DNA of 64,000 nt, taken from Lunularia cruciata (lineage: Eukaryota > Streptophyta > Marchantiopsida > Lunulariales > Lunulariaceae). The first letter of the stretch is position 1, and every line of letters begins with the position of its first letter. Both the position numbers and the translations under genes were made by a program. Positions 35,203-47,234 of this stretch are shown here, one piece after another. The notes beneath the pieces are model-generated. The model did no database searches. It was not told where the DNA came from and worked only from the letters and a program-made list of their open reading frames with translations. The stretch covers positions 42,943,493 through 43,007,492 of the forward strand of contig OX419759.1 in assembly GCA_948567375.1 (NCBI GenBank). Reading direction: 5' to 3'.

Positions 35203-37206
35203 ATGACGTGCTTGTCCTCTCTCACCCATTCTTCTCCGATATTTGGATTTTCTGCAACCTCATCCCTCCCGTCAGTGTTTCAGTCTATTCACACCTCTCG
35301 GTCCTCGTCGACCCAGCTTTTTAAGGCCCTTCCGTCACTTTCCCACACGGTCGCAACACCCCCAGCGGTCAGCAATGGAATTCTCCACTTGAAACTTAGT
35401 TCTATTGAATGCTTTCAAGATAACCGGGAGGAGCAACAGCAGCTCGTGCGTTTACAGAAGGGATTGGCAGTTAGCAAAAAGACTCAGGAAGCTCTGTTGG
35501 ATAGAATTGCACATGAAGTCCGGAATAAAAGAGAAGGGGATAGGGAATCTACTCCAATGGTGCGAGCTTTGACTTGGGCCTGCAGGCATGTCAAGGTGCC
35601 TGCGGACGTGCATTGTCTTGTTACTGGTCTGGATTTGTCACTCCCAATTTACACGAGCACAATTCAGAAACTAGGAATCGAAGGGAAACCCCTGGCAGCA
35701 CTGGCCGTGTTTGAGTGGCTACAGACTGGAAGTGGCAAGCTGCCCAATGTGTACACTTACAACAGTTTGCTTGGAGCTCTTAAAGCTTGCAAACGTTGTG
35801 ATATTGCAGAAATGGTTTACAGCAAGATGCAGCAAAATGGGGTTGTTCCTGATATTGTGACCCATAATACTCTTATTAGTATGTATGAGCAGCAAGGAGC
35901 ATATATTTGTGCTTTGAAGGTGTACAGGAGTTTGAAACCTCTGGGATTGCAGCCCACTCTGTTTACTTTTAGGAATGTCCTGCAGATTCTCGAGAAAAAA
36001 GGGGACGTAGAAGCTGCTCTGGATGTTTTTGGGGAATATAAGCAGCTTTGCCGTAGGGTGGAAGAAGGGAAAGGCAAAAACGGGAGTCAAGGAATGGAGC
36101 TGAAGCGGGATGCCGAGCAGAAGCAGCAGCTGGAGATCATGGTTAGACAAATGTGCCTGGAGAGAATAACCTTTCTGCTTAAGCATGAAACCAATCGAGA
36201 GGAACCAATACGATTATTGAACAAACTGAAGAGCAAGCAAGTTCCGCTCAGCAGGAATTTTTACGAGCATCTGATACGAGCTTGTGGAAGTGGAGAAGAA
36301 GATCATAAGTTTGTGAAAGTTCTCTATATGGATATGAGAAAGCAACAGCTTCCTGTTAGTGTGAGTCTGTGCAACCACGTGATCCAAGCTTTAGGGTGGG
36401 GTAAGAAATGGTGGGCTGCTTTAGAAGTCTTTGAGCACATGGTGAAAATTGGCCCTGCACCAAACACCTATACCCACAAGATCATGCTCTCACATTTTCA
36501 GGTGCTTTTAAATTCTGCTAAGAGGAGAAAAATTTGGAAATGGGCTTTGCAGCTTCTTGAGAAGATGATACAGAGAGGTGTAGAGCCCGATAGATTTGCA
36601 TGGAATGCTGCACTCATTGCTTGTGCCAGGGCAGGAGAGACGGATTCAGCTGTCATCGTGTTTCAGAAGATGATAGAACGGGGTCAGAGACCTGGAGTTC
36701 TGAGCTATGGAGCTCTCCTGAGTGCTCTCGAGAAAAGCAACAACTTGAGTGGGGCAAAGATGGTGTGGGAGCATATGCAGAACATGGGAGTGAAACCCAA
36801 CAATGTAGCGTACACAACAATGATATCTGCTTGTGCTAGAGGGGGGAATTATGGCGAGGCTATGCAGTTTGTGGAAGAGATGCGTGCAGCTGGAATCCAA
36901 CCATCTTTGATAACTTACAACGCACTTATCACAGCTTGTGCAAGGGCTGGCGATAGTGAACGCGCACTTGACGTGATGGAGCAGATGGGTGCCGCGAGGA
37001 TACAACCAGATGCAATCACTTACGCGCAGCTGATAGAGGCTATGGCAAATGAAGGCAGATGGGAACCGGCCACTGAAGCTTATAAGAAAATGCAGGAGTT
37101 AAATCTAAAGCCACCGACCTACGCTTATGAAGCACTCAAACGAGTTTGTAAAGCCAACAACATACCCTTCGACTTTAGGATGACAAAAGGCAGACTCGCG
37201 AGTTAG
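35203..37206 (+). CDS. LPE1: P-class pentatricopeptide repeat protein, LPE1-like
   Basis: Organelle RNA-binding PPR protein of 667 residues, intronless as usual. A serine-rich N-terminus (about 1-50) suits a plastid transit peptide. PPR motifs lie at about 181-285 (three), are interrupted by a lysine/glutamine-rich insert (about 283-312), and resume at about 350-650. The stretch KKWWAALEVFEHM...LSHFQVLLNSAKRR.IWKWALQLL followed by LSYGALLSALEK closely matches, from memory, Arabidopsis LPE1 (At3g46610), which binds the psbA leader with HCF173 to promote D1 synthesis. Orthology is inferred, the PPR family call is certain. No E/DYW or SMR domain at the C-terminus. The ATG at 35203 is the first in frame with the targeting-like region. 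Confidence 0.93.
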   Translation: MTCLSSLTHSSPIFGFSATSSLPSVFQSIHTSRSSSTQLFKALPSLSHTVATPPAVSNGILHLKLSSIECFQDNREEQQQLVRLQKGLAVSKKTQEALLDRIAHEVRNKREGDRESTPMVRALTWACRHVKVPADVHCLVTGLDLSLPIYTSTIQKLGIEGKPLAALAVFEWLQTGSGKLPNVYTYNSLLGALKACKRCDIAEMVYSKMQQNGVVPDIVTHNTLISMYEQQGAYICALKVYRSLKPLGLQPTLFTFRNVLQILEKKGDVEAALDVFGEYKQLCRRVEEGKGKNGSQGMELKRDAEQKQQLEIMVRQMCLERITFLLKHETNREEPIRLLNKLKSKQVPLSRNFYEHLIRACGSGEEDHKFVKVLYMDMRKQQLPVSVSLCNHVIQALGWGKKWWAALEVFEHMVKIGPAPNTYTHKIMLSHFQVLLNSAKRRKIWKWALQLLEKMIQRGVEPDRFAWNAALIACARAGETDSAVIVFQKMIERGQRPGVLSYGALLSALEKSNNLSGAKMVWEHMQNMGVKPNNVAYTTMISACARGGNYGEAMQFVEEMRAAGIQPSLITYNALITACARAGDSERALDVMEQMGAARIQPDAITYAQLIEAMANEGRWEPATEAYKKMQELNLKPPTYAYEALKRVCKANNIPFDFRMTKGRLAS

Positions 37207-39070
37207 GTGGCTTCTCATTTCCAAAGCACTTCATTATTCAGCTGTATCGCATGACCTGCATCATCTGGTTACTTAGCTGAGTAGCTAGTTAGAAGCAAAT
37301 TTTTTCCTGTTTGTGAAGCATCATTCAAAGTGGTTGATGGAGGGCTTTTGTCAATAGCCCACACTAAAGTCATAGTCGATCGACCTTGTGAAGCTTGGAC
37401 TGACTTACACCTCCAGTCCTGCAACTCTTGTAACTGTAACCACTGTATGAAAAGAAAATTCGGAGCCTGTGTTAATCTGTATGCGTATTCCTCGTCAGCC
37501 TGCGGCGTTCACTGGATAATGTATCTTCACTCGTCTTATTCCTTATGCTCTAAAGAAAGTCCGCAATGCTCCATCGCCTATACTCCAGTAGCTGGTGCAG
37601 GATCCTCTTATCTCCCTAGGAAAGTTTGACGTGGGTCTATCTACTGGGCATGCATCTTCTTGAGTGGAAGAGATGCCTTCACCAATGGTTTGTTCCTTTG
37701 TCTACTAAAAGTGATCGCGCATCTCTTTGGTCTTAGCTCTATCGGTATCGTGAAGTTCCGTAATACTTTGTTGAACTTACAACACTACTTCTCGAGACGA
37801 TTGTATGAAAGATTTTTCGTAGATGGAAGTTATCAAGGGCATGTTATAGACCTTCAGCCCAGTGGAGAACAGCATGCTGCTACCCTAAGTTTCTGTGTCC
37901 GGAGGGCTTCCAGAGTTCCATACTCAGTTTAAGAACTGATAGAGTGGCTAGATAAACGATTACTAGACCGAGTCCCAAATTATGCTAAATAGGGAAGCTT
38001 GTGACTTCGTGTTGTAATTCACGAAGTAGCCAATGTAAGTCAAAGTTGAATTGAATTCGAGGTGACAGATTTGACAAGTCGCAGCATTGGTATGAGAACG
38101 AAGTGCCGTGCTATGAAAACCAGTTGAAGTTCTAACTGAACGAACATTAGAAAAGCAAGCAGGTCTCACTGAAACCTTTCAAGTGAAAATATCTGCAAAT
38201 ACAATACTGTAAAAAACTGTCCAGCTAGAGAGGAAGTACTCAAATCACACGGTCAATGGTAGTGGGCAAGGGGATGAGTTCCCAGGAATTCACTGCCAGC
38301 ATCTGTGTCCATCTGGCGAGTTGTCCATACATGCAGTACCTAAGATTACGCTACACTAAGTCTGTAAGTCTATCCACTTTGCAGGATCTCTCTGGAATTT
38401 CTTTCGTACTGATAGAAGGGTGCTGTCCGTTTGATAGTTAAATTGCTGCTCGACTTTGAGTTAGGGCATGATGAAATAAGATAAGATTGAAATGAAATGA
38501 AGCCACAAATAAATTGCTTTGTTGTGCCGTGGGCAATAGATTGTCTACAGCAGAGTAAGTTAGCTTAACCACCAAAGCACATAACAAGAAGCAGAGAATA
38601 ATGATCACCGCAATTACGCTGTATTCGTTTCAAGCAGTGTCAGAGGATTGAGGCTTGAACTGGTAACATCGTCCTTAGGACTTGAGCTACGATTTCTTGC
38701 TCCACATGCCACTTCCTTTACCTGTTTCTCCTCTGACTCATTTCGAACAAAGCTCAAATTGGTTCTGTATGTCTGGGCAAGCGTCGTATCATATGATACT
38801 CAACATAGTAGAGTGGCGACTTTTGGGATCAAGCTTACTAGATCTCCATATCTAGGTTGAGCAGGAAGACTGGATTGAATACATAGAGGTATACATAGAG
38901 GTAAATCCAGTCAATTTGGTGCCTGGCTCACTGCTTTCACTACCTTCTTTTGTCTCACATCGCAACTTTCAAAGCTTGTTCAAAAGGTATATTTTGGAAT
39001 GGCCAAAAAACACGGTTAGCTTATCTGAACGAGGCCATTGATTAGTGAAGTTCAAACGAGAATAAGCAAC

Positions 39071-39114
39071 TGCAATGCAAAGACGTGGGCTATGCAATGC
39101 AAAGACGTGGGCTA
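39071..39114. repeat. 22-bp tandem duplication
   Basis: TGCAATGCAAAGACGTGGGC is repeated exactly once, head to tail, with a partial third copy. Confidence 0.9.
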
Positions 39115-39483
39115 CGCAATGAAATACTACCATATTTGAAATACACTGATAGACTACAGGACCAGTTGTTTCGCGCATACTTACCGTCACAGCCGATAGA
39201 ATATACATCTCTTTAGCTAGACTTATATGATCAGGTGATTAACCTCCACAAAATCGTTTATATTCATAGCTTTGATTCTGGAATGGACACTGATAAATTA
39301 CACATGTTAAATGATTTAGCAAACTCTTCCGGATTATTCTAACTTAGTTTTGAATGAATATGTAATCTATAACCATCTTCGTCACAAACTTACTCAATAA
39401 CATGAATTATGTTTTATACTACTGGAAAACTACAGTGAAGAAGAGTCTACTCTATGCATGAAATAGAGTGTATGAAATGCATG

Positions 39484-39526
39484 AAACAGAGATGAAGCAG
39501 TGTTTCCCACTGCTTCATCTCTGTTT
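39484..39526. repeat. Perfect 19-bp hairpin
   Basis: Arm AAACAGAGATGAAGCAGTG, a 5-base loop, then its exact reverse complement. Confidence 0.95.
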
Positions 39527-40382
39527 AAGCTGTGAATCTTCCTCTCCTAACTGTAATCTAGTACACATGAATATCTGTGAACACTTTTTGAGACCCTATA
39601 TTGGACACATGAACCTCTTGGTGACAGAGCATCTGCGGAAATCGTTTCCAATCTTTGCCACCACACAAAATGGTCTCACATATATAGCTTTCAAGAACTA
39701 ACCATTACCGTTTCAAGGAACTGTCACTATTTTGACAGATTCTAAGATACACATGTTTCATGGAAGAATGACCAACTCCCTAGCGTTACTTCTAACTCCA
39801 GAGTAACCCGAACCAAACCAGTGGTGTCAGAGGGGTCAAAAACCTCCCCACTAACTCGGGGACGAAAATCTCGTTTCAAGAGCACTCCGTCGACGATATA
39901 AGAGCATTCTTCATAGCGTTAGCGTTGGGGATCCAACCCATACTGCAGCTCCACTGTGCTCGTAGTGGTGTTATCCGGTGTAGCGAAGGTTCCCTTTCAC
40001 TCTAGAAGGCACTGACCTAAACTGGGGGCTGGAAGAAGGTCCGCCAATGTAAGCAAGCCATCATACTGCTACGACAGTGTAGAATACACTGGTTGTGTAT
40101 CAGGCCCGGCCTCCTCAACCAGGGAGGGTCCTGATTAGAAGCCCTTCACGAACCCTAGAACTTCAATTGGCATCTATTCCACGTATTTGAGGTTGGGGTG
40201 TGATTCTAAGGGGTTTCGGATCTAAACTCTCGCGGAGGATTTATCAATTTGTGGATCGGTAACCGGATCGGATCGGATCGGGTCCGATTGTTGAGGTGTC
40301 GGTGTGGGTGTGTAGAATTCTGGAAATTGGAGGTTTGACAACAGAAGGTGTGTGGGTTTGACATTCCACTGGATTTGCTAAA

Positions 40383-43300
40383 ATGTTGGCGAGTAGTAAA
40401 GTTCGACTGCTGCGGCAGAGGTTGCAAGGAATGCCAGCGTTTATGTCGTCGGCGAAAGAGAGTAATGGGCAGTGGCAGAGTGCTGATGCAATTCCTGCTA
40501 CTGCGGCGGCCGTGTCCTCTATGAATTCTGCTGCTGCAGCTTCGGGCGCAGATGCAGGAACAGAGGTTGTCGGGAAGAAAGAGCATACTGCGTGGAGGCT
40601 TTTGAAGGGTGGAATTTTCCTGGCAGGGACGGCAGCTGTGGCTGGAAGTGCTTATTTGTCATACGGTACATTTTTTATATTGAAACACCAGAGATGTAGA
40701 TGCAGAAATTGGAATTGTTGAATTGGAGGTGAAGCTTTAAATTGTATATGATTTTTGCTGAATCCTTGAAATAAATGCGAGGTCTAGAGTTTTATTAGCC
40801 ACTAGAGATCCTTCTTGTTATCCAGAGGATTGTATAATTTCGGTAATTCCACACAATGAGCTGGGAGCTCTTGGTTTTCTTGTTCATCGAGAATCACTTA
40901 AAATCAGTGGCATATTTTTCGTTCCCTGCAGCACTTGTAGAGTAAACATCAAGTAACGGGGTCGTATTTACCCGCTGTGCAGCTTACAAAACCGAGGAGG
41001 TTGAGAATTATATGTCCACTCTCCGATCATCTGCAAATTTCAAAGCATCCGAAGACGTGGATCTTATCGAGGTTTACACAGCTTTGTTCCTTGCAGATCG
41101 AGAGTTCTGTAGCTAAGAGCAAAGTCATAGATCAATAGTTTCTACTGTATTGTGTGTTGACTGTGCGTCGTGCTGACTGTGAACCAAATGACTACTCTTC
41201 CACGATGCCCATTTTGTTTCCTAATACTATATGTGATGCACAATCACCACGTTACTATTTGGAAATCGTAGGAAAGCATTCCATACAGTTCTCACCATTT
41301 TACGAGGATGAAGCTGTCAGCGTTTCCCTTTAAGACTGTCAAACACGCGTGTTAGGTGAATAGGCCAACGGTTTATCGAACTACTGGGCTTCTTATCGCT
41401 TGTAGTTCGCGTTGTGATGCACTTCTTTGACTCGTCTTTTCTGAATGGGTTGTGTACAGCAAATGCGCAGGAGTATGTACTCTTCTTGTGTGAGTGGTCA
41501 GTTCTGCTCTATCACATCATATGAATTGTAGCATTGGGCTTATGAACATTTGCGCTTCGTCAGCGATCTTTGTAGCTTTGGTTTGGGTCTAAGGTTGTAG
41601 ACCCCCCTGGATTTTGGAGCAATGCTCTTCAAGTGTTTGTCACGGCTGATCAAGGTGTTGTGCATCAGGTGTTGGAAAGGTCGCCGAGTTTTATTTGGAC
41701 GTAAGGAAGTCTATTGAAGATCAAGTGCGGGTATTGTGACTTTACACCAGAACCTGGTTTGCTTGGTCCTCTATCTGTGATGGCAGTTTCTTTTCTTAAG
41801 ACACGCTAGAAAAGGTCCTTATTTCCTTCTAGATTAAACATCCTCGTCATACCGTTCCATGCAGCGGCATAGGATGAATCATTAGTAAGATTTTTCATAC
41901 CTGTGGATCACATGTTTTGCATCTGAATTGAAGAACCTTATGGAACACGGGGGGCTTACTTTCCTTGTAGATATGCCGAAACTGTCCGAATACTTAAATG
42001 CAAAGAGTATGCTGCTTATGGCAAGTTAGCTATCTCTACTAGAGGAAATAAGTCTTTTCTCCAAAAGGCGTCCGGCTGCTTGTACTATTTGCTACCTTGC
42101 CTTGTTTCTAAGGTTATTTTGTGACAACAGGGCTTTTCAGCACCCACTACGAACAAGCTCTTACCTGATTTGGGACCTGGAGAACAACACATTTACACTC
42201 TTGTCTTGGACCTCAACGAGACTATCGTCTTTTCTGATTGGAAGGTACGTTCGGCTCCAGTTTTAAAGCGTAGTTTTGCATTTTCATGAGCTTAACATAT
42301 GTAGGCAAAGTCTATAGGTCCTTGTTTACACTGGATATTCAACTTGTCATTGTCTGCTCATTCCCAATAGCGTAACGCTATGTGAAGCACCCACAGTGGT
42401 TCTTAAGTAGCACAAATGTTGTCTTCTGCTTTTTCTGTTGTTCGCTGCTGTGTAGTAGTTGCCCAAATCTGACGAAATGTGCAGCGTGATAGGGGGTGGA
42501 GTACCTTCAAAAGGCCTGGTGTTGATGCTTTCCTGGAGCAACTTTCCCAGTATTATGAGATTGTCATCTACTCAGATCAACTGAGCTTTGTAAGTTATCA
42601 ATGTAGATTTAATATGTCATAGGTCTCACTTTATCTGCATCTGAGTATTATCTGAAATGCACTGTAATGAATACAACTTTCAGTTTTACCGAGTGAATCT
42701 CTTGCGTCACACTGATGTTAACATCATTTGGTCTTGAAACTGCAGTACGTGGATCCAATACTTGATAGGCTGGACCCGAAGGGTTGCATCAGGTATAGAC
42801 TTTCGCGAGATGCTACTCAGTATATTAATGGGAAGCATATGCGGGTGAGCCACTTATGCCTGCCTTGGGTGTCATTTGTTGAGAGTTCCCAACTTGCAGA
42901 ACGACTTCCTCGAATTTTAGGCTCTGAAAGTATATTTGCGGATAGCTGTAGAGTATTTTGCTATGATAGATTCTGCCTTGAGTGACATTTCTGCATCGTT
43001 GGTTTCTATATGTCAACTTGGTCAGTTCCTAGTTCTGTAGCTGGAATCCCTTCTTGTTTTCTTGATAAAGGTCTTAATCAACATCCATGAGATTTGCGAG
43101 CCGTTTCATGACATCAACGTTAACTTTCACACATATCCTCTTCCGTCTCTTGTATAATATGAAAGCGAGCACGCATTTACCATGCGTTTTCTGGAATGCA
43201 GGATGTTTCGAAGTTAAACAGAGACCCTTCACGCGTCATTTATCTAGGTGGGCATGCTTCGGAGACCACTTTGCAACCAGAGAACGCTTTAACAGTTAAA

Positions 43301-44244
43301 CCTTGGAAGCTCGAAGCAGAGGACACCACTCTACTTGACCTTTTACCTTTTCTTGAATGTAAGTGCCTCAAAGTACACGGATTTCCCCTCAAGTGGGGAT
43401 CTGCGTGTAATTTTCTTGTGGTGAACGTTGACCCAAATGGCCTACGGCTTTTTGCAATAGATATCAAGATTCCAGGTGCTACCGGTTTGAATCGCGTTGT
43501 AGCCGAGAACAGTTTTAAAAATTAACAAAGCCTCGCGGACGTTTGGTCTTTATTTACCGAAGAGCGAAAATGTTCATCGGACTAACACTTGGCTCTTCTG
43601 ATTTACTGTTCAGATGTTGCTCGAAATCGTCCAACAGACATCCGAGCTGTGTTAGCTTCATATCAAGGTCACGATATCCCAAGCGAGTTCCGAATCAGAC
43701 ACAAAGAGTACCAAAAGTAAGCGAGCACGACACACACAGTCCTGTGGAGTGTCACGTAAAGAAACAGACCATCATTATAAATGCAGTTGACATCCCGCCG
43801 TTCCTCTTGTTTCAATTGCCATAAAGAATAATTTCATAGTTACACTCGTATTCTCTGTCTCTGCATTCTCTCTAATAGTGAGGATATCGTCCTAAACTGC
43901 TTGCATATGGGTGCTCTTACCGAGCCTAGATTTATGACGATTCTAGTACACTAATGTAATAAGCATAGATTGCTAGTAAATTAATTCGAAGCCTTGATTG
44001 TAAACTCATTAGTCCGTTTTGACGGGGATGAGAAAAGTACAAACTGTAACAGCTCTAAAGGTAGCTATTCTTTGGAATATTTCTTGTTTGTTTTCCCGCG
44101 AGCTGACTGCATATAGCTCTAAATTAACCGTTTTGATTCTAACTGCGAATCCCGTCCGGTTGTTGTGGTTGCAGACGGATGCATGAACGCAAGCAACAGA
44201 GTCGTTTTTGGAGAGGATCATCCATTAACCGATCAAGCCAATAG
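40383..44244 (+). CDS. TIM50: TIM50, mitochondrial inner-membrane import receptor, ten exons
   Basis: Receptor subunit of the TIM23 presequence translocase. Exons: 40383-40665, 40983-41071, 41460-41487, 41669-41730, 42131-42244, 42485-42589, 42746-42844, 43202-43358, 43614-43716, 44175-44244. All are GT-AG, phases agree, and the total is 1,110 coding bases for 369 residues (plant TIM50 about 370). The presequence (about 1-45) is basic. A membrane helix (about 76-95) precedes the FCP1/HAD-like domain (about 172-320). The HAD motif reads DLNET (181-185), an N replacing the second D, as I recall for plant TIM50. Other landmarks are [33 protein letters not shown] and RHKEYQKRM. Exon 3 is a 28-nt microexon (QMRRSMYSS) needed to keep frame between exons 2 and 4. 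Confidence 0.95.
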
Positions 44245-44751
44245 TCTAGTGTGTCTCTCTTAATACACATCGCTGCTTCCGTCCTGGTTGTTGTCACGTG
44301 AGTCTTTGCAGTATTGCCTGCTAGTGTGCAAACCTTTACTTAAAACAGGGCATCAGAAGAAGTTCACAATTTTGCAGGAGGTTTTACTTCACTTTCTCAA
44401 TCACCTTGTTGACCACCCCGTCAACCCCGCCAACTAAGAGCGCGGATGTATCATACAGATAAAAGCTTTACCACAGACACGTGGGGTTTGTCCAAAGAGT
44501 TACTGATGCTCCCTACCAAGACTTGTAATGTCTTACACTTGCAGGCACGATGCTTGTGATTTGGCGTTCTCAGTGTTCTTGCTCCTCTCTGCCACACTGT
44601 CCCGCGCATGTGCTCTCTCACTTTCTGATTGGCTGCCGTCCTTTCATCGCACTTTATTACTTCTCCTCGAGGAGGAGATTGTAGTGGAGCTGAGAAACTT
44701 AGGTTCATAGGTATGTAATATTTCATGTGTCCACCTTTCAATAAAGAGGAA

Positions 44752-44995
44752 CTTTGGAGTATGTTTTATTCTATACTTACAGACTATCAAGGGATGCGCA
44801 GATCGATGTAGTTGCATGGGAGCGAAGTTGGTCCCCATTTAGATTGTTATATTACTTACATTCAAGTAAATACCTCATGGTACCGTCAGTGGCACTAAGT
44901 TCTGGAACTCATGTCTTATTACGGAAGTCAGGCAAATGCCCCATGGTATCATCAATAGCACTGAATTCTGGAACGCATGTCTTATCACAGGAAGT
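44752..44995. repeat. Dispersed repeat, intact ('empty-site') copy
   Basis: The reverse complement of this block matches, in order, 59545-59698 and then 63473-63556, the two flanks of LINE copy C. Inside are two related sub-units of roughly 80 bp: CATGGTACCGTCAGTGGCAC...CATGTCTTATTACGG and CATGGTATCATCAATAGCAC...CATGTCTTATCACAG. Confidence 0.85.
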
Positions 44996-45318
44996 CTGTC
45001 GTCTACCGTTCTTGCGCACGACAATAACAGTGGGTAAATTAAACAATCACTGCCATGTGCATATCTTGCAATCATTAAAGTTTACTAAAGACTAATGAAC
45101 GCAGCAGTTGGTGGAATGAGTGCACAGTTACCGCAGTCAGACGATGTGCACGGTTCCATTTTCGAACAAATTGATTTTCTTTCCCAAAGCGAAGTACGAA
45201 GATAAGGTAACACTTTCTTGTTGCATTATCAATCCACATCTAAAACATATTAGCTGGCATTGCAGGTCAGCTTAGATGTTATATGTTAAATATGCTATAA
45301 AGGTGTTCATCCGTAGGG

Positions 45319-45389
45319 GATGAAAGTAGCAAAGCGTATCACAAAATCCAAAGCAATACAAGCAAGTAATACGCTTTGCTACTTTCATC
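45319..45389. repeat. Perfect 21-bp inverted repeat, 29-base loop
   Basis: The left arm at 45319-45339 (GATGAAAGTAGCAAAGCGTA plus T) is exactly complementary to 45369-45389. Size resembles a microRNA-like precursor or a very small fold-back element. Confidence 0.95.
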
Positions 45390-46660
45390 TCTCAGGATGG
45401 GAAGAAATCTCAGTACCAAAGAATTTATTTCTACCGCATTCACTATATCTTTACTTTTTGGTGCAATCGTCAAGTTGGAACAATAATCCAGAAATTTTAG
45501 AATAGATTTGAGAACATATGAACACTAGATGATACATTTTGGTGCAATACTGGATGAATTGAAAACTCCACTTTTTTGGATGCCAATCCTTGTACAACAT
45601 GAAAGTATCTGCACTTGATTGTCCTCACTAGTTCTACTCTGGTGCAAATCGACGACTTAGGTGTAGAATTTCAAGATATTATGTGAAATGGTATTCCACT
45701 TCGTCCGCAGAGTCCTACAAGTCCGGTGGTCGTCCCCAGGTTTGCACTTCTGTTCAAAATTTGCGAAAACTAGTTTCCAGATTCCTTCCGTCTTTTGTCT
45801 AGAATGAGCAATTTCTTGAGAGCAATGAAGCCACGACCTACAAAGTTGGACACGCTCATCGTCCTATAAAATTTGACCCTTCTTGTGAGCAAATCTTCTT
45901 GAGCCAAGAAGCATTTTCTCGTGCAGAACTGGTTTAAGCCAATGTACCTTGTTAGACAAAAACATGAAAATGCAGTTGTACGAGGTCGGATTAGTTTGTG
46001 TGGACTTCCGTTCCGTGGTGTGTCTCCTCTTATTTCGTCCGCCCATACTTCTGGCTCTGCGCAGCTCTTACAGTTGCGCGATGGAGATGGTCTGAACCCG
46101 ACAAAGGAAAACGAAGCAATAAACACAGCGCATTGAAGGGGGGAAGAACATTTGTTTCGTCTCTAGCAGCGTTAAAGAGAAGAATCCATTTATAACTTAT
46201 GAAGGGTAAAGAGAAGAACCCGTGAATAATATCGTGAAGGCCATTTATACATTGTGAAGGGTGGATCGTCCAGTGGAAGAGCCACAACCTTCAATGAGGA
46301 CGAAAACCGTAGCAACAGAATTGATTCAGTCAGCATTCTCCCAATCAACCTACCATTCAAGCCTAATCTATTTCATGGGGAACCCACACCAAACCATTTA
46401 TCTTTACTTAACACCTGACTAAACTTGGAAGTCGAGTTTGATGTACCACAGCAATCCATCTGCGTCTTCATTTTGGTCAAGTTAAGACGGTATTTGGTAG
46501 AGTCTAAAGATGAGGACCCACATGCACACAATGGAGTCTACCCTGCATTCAAATATGGGGTTTACAAGTTGCGGTTCCAGGTTTCGAGTGCCGGATCCAC
46601 TCAGATGACCGTGTTGAAGGACCACTTGATTATCGTTCTCTAATTTTATACGTGCGTGGA

Positions 46661-46840
46661 TGGGTTGTCTTTAAATCTTCAAGTATATCTGGTTCTTCCG
46701 TGTGCTGACAGTGTTACAAATCCTCACTTTAACATATCCACTTCATTCACTGGGTTGTCTTTAAATCTTCAAGTATATCTGGTTCTTCCATGTGCTGACA
46801 GTGTTACAAATCCTCACTTTAAGATGTCCACTTCATTCAC
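46661..46840. repeat. 90-bp tandem duplication
   Basis: Two head-to-tail copies, both starting TGGGTTGTCTTTAAATCTTC, differ at three positions by eye. The 90-base period keeps an open frame through both copies (SLNLQVYLVLPCADSVTN repeated), but no ATG-started protein of known type results. Confidence 0.95.
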
Positions 46841-47234
46841 TGGCACTCATGAGCCTTCGAACAGAAACTGGGAACGAGGAGTTCTGGCATTCGCCCAGCT
46901 ACTTTGGCACTGATGAAGTCGTTAGGCTTCCGTGGAGGCGTGTACTATGACTGCCTTTCTGCCTCTCTATGTGTTTTTGGGTTTAGAACTGAGATAAGGC
47001 GACCGCGTAGGAACGGTTTTTGGGTTTAGAACTCATGTTTATAGATATTATCGATATCACGCATGTTCTATAATCGCTATCCAGTCCTATAAGACCTCTC
47101 TCTTCTTCCATCGTTCTCTGAATGAGCTCATTTATTTTTCCAGTTTTGATAGGTTCAGGCTGTCTCACGGATCTTCCTCGATTTTCCTTCCCTCGTGCTC
47201 GTCCTCAGGGCGATCCCACATTTTACTTGCTGCT

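Larger units (their letters stand above)
37207..40382. other. PPR 3' UTR, spacer and TIM50 leader
   Basis: No supported gene in about 3.2 kb. Contains a 22-bp tandem duplication (39071-39114) and a perfect 19-bp hairpin (39484-39526). The last 300 bases are G+C-richer and are presumably TIM50 promoter and leader. They include a GATCG run near 40262-40280. Confidence 0.55.
44245..47224. other. TIM50 3' UTR and repeat-bearing spacer
   Basis: No gene supported. Includes the dispersed repeat at 44752-44995, a perfect 21-bp hairpin at 45319-45389, and a 90-bp tandem duplication at 46661-46840. The minus-strand frame at 45770-46126 (118 codons) matches nothing known. Confidence 0.55.

Noticed and set aside
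38630-38700. tRNA-like sequence on the minus strand (TAGCTCAAGTCC and AGTTCAAGCC resemble A and B boxes)
   Set aside because: The boxes are only about 28 bases apart instead of about 44, and no cloverleaf arms can be drawn. At most a SINE-head remnant, and no second copy was seen.
41072-41112. Direct extension of TIM50 exon 2 to a donor near 41108, avoiding the microexon
   Set aside because: The phase would fit, but the donor context is poor and the added residues do not resemble TIM50. The 28-nt exon has good sites and the right residues.
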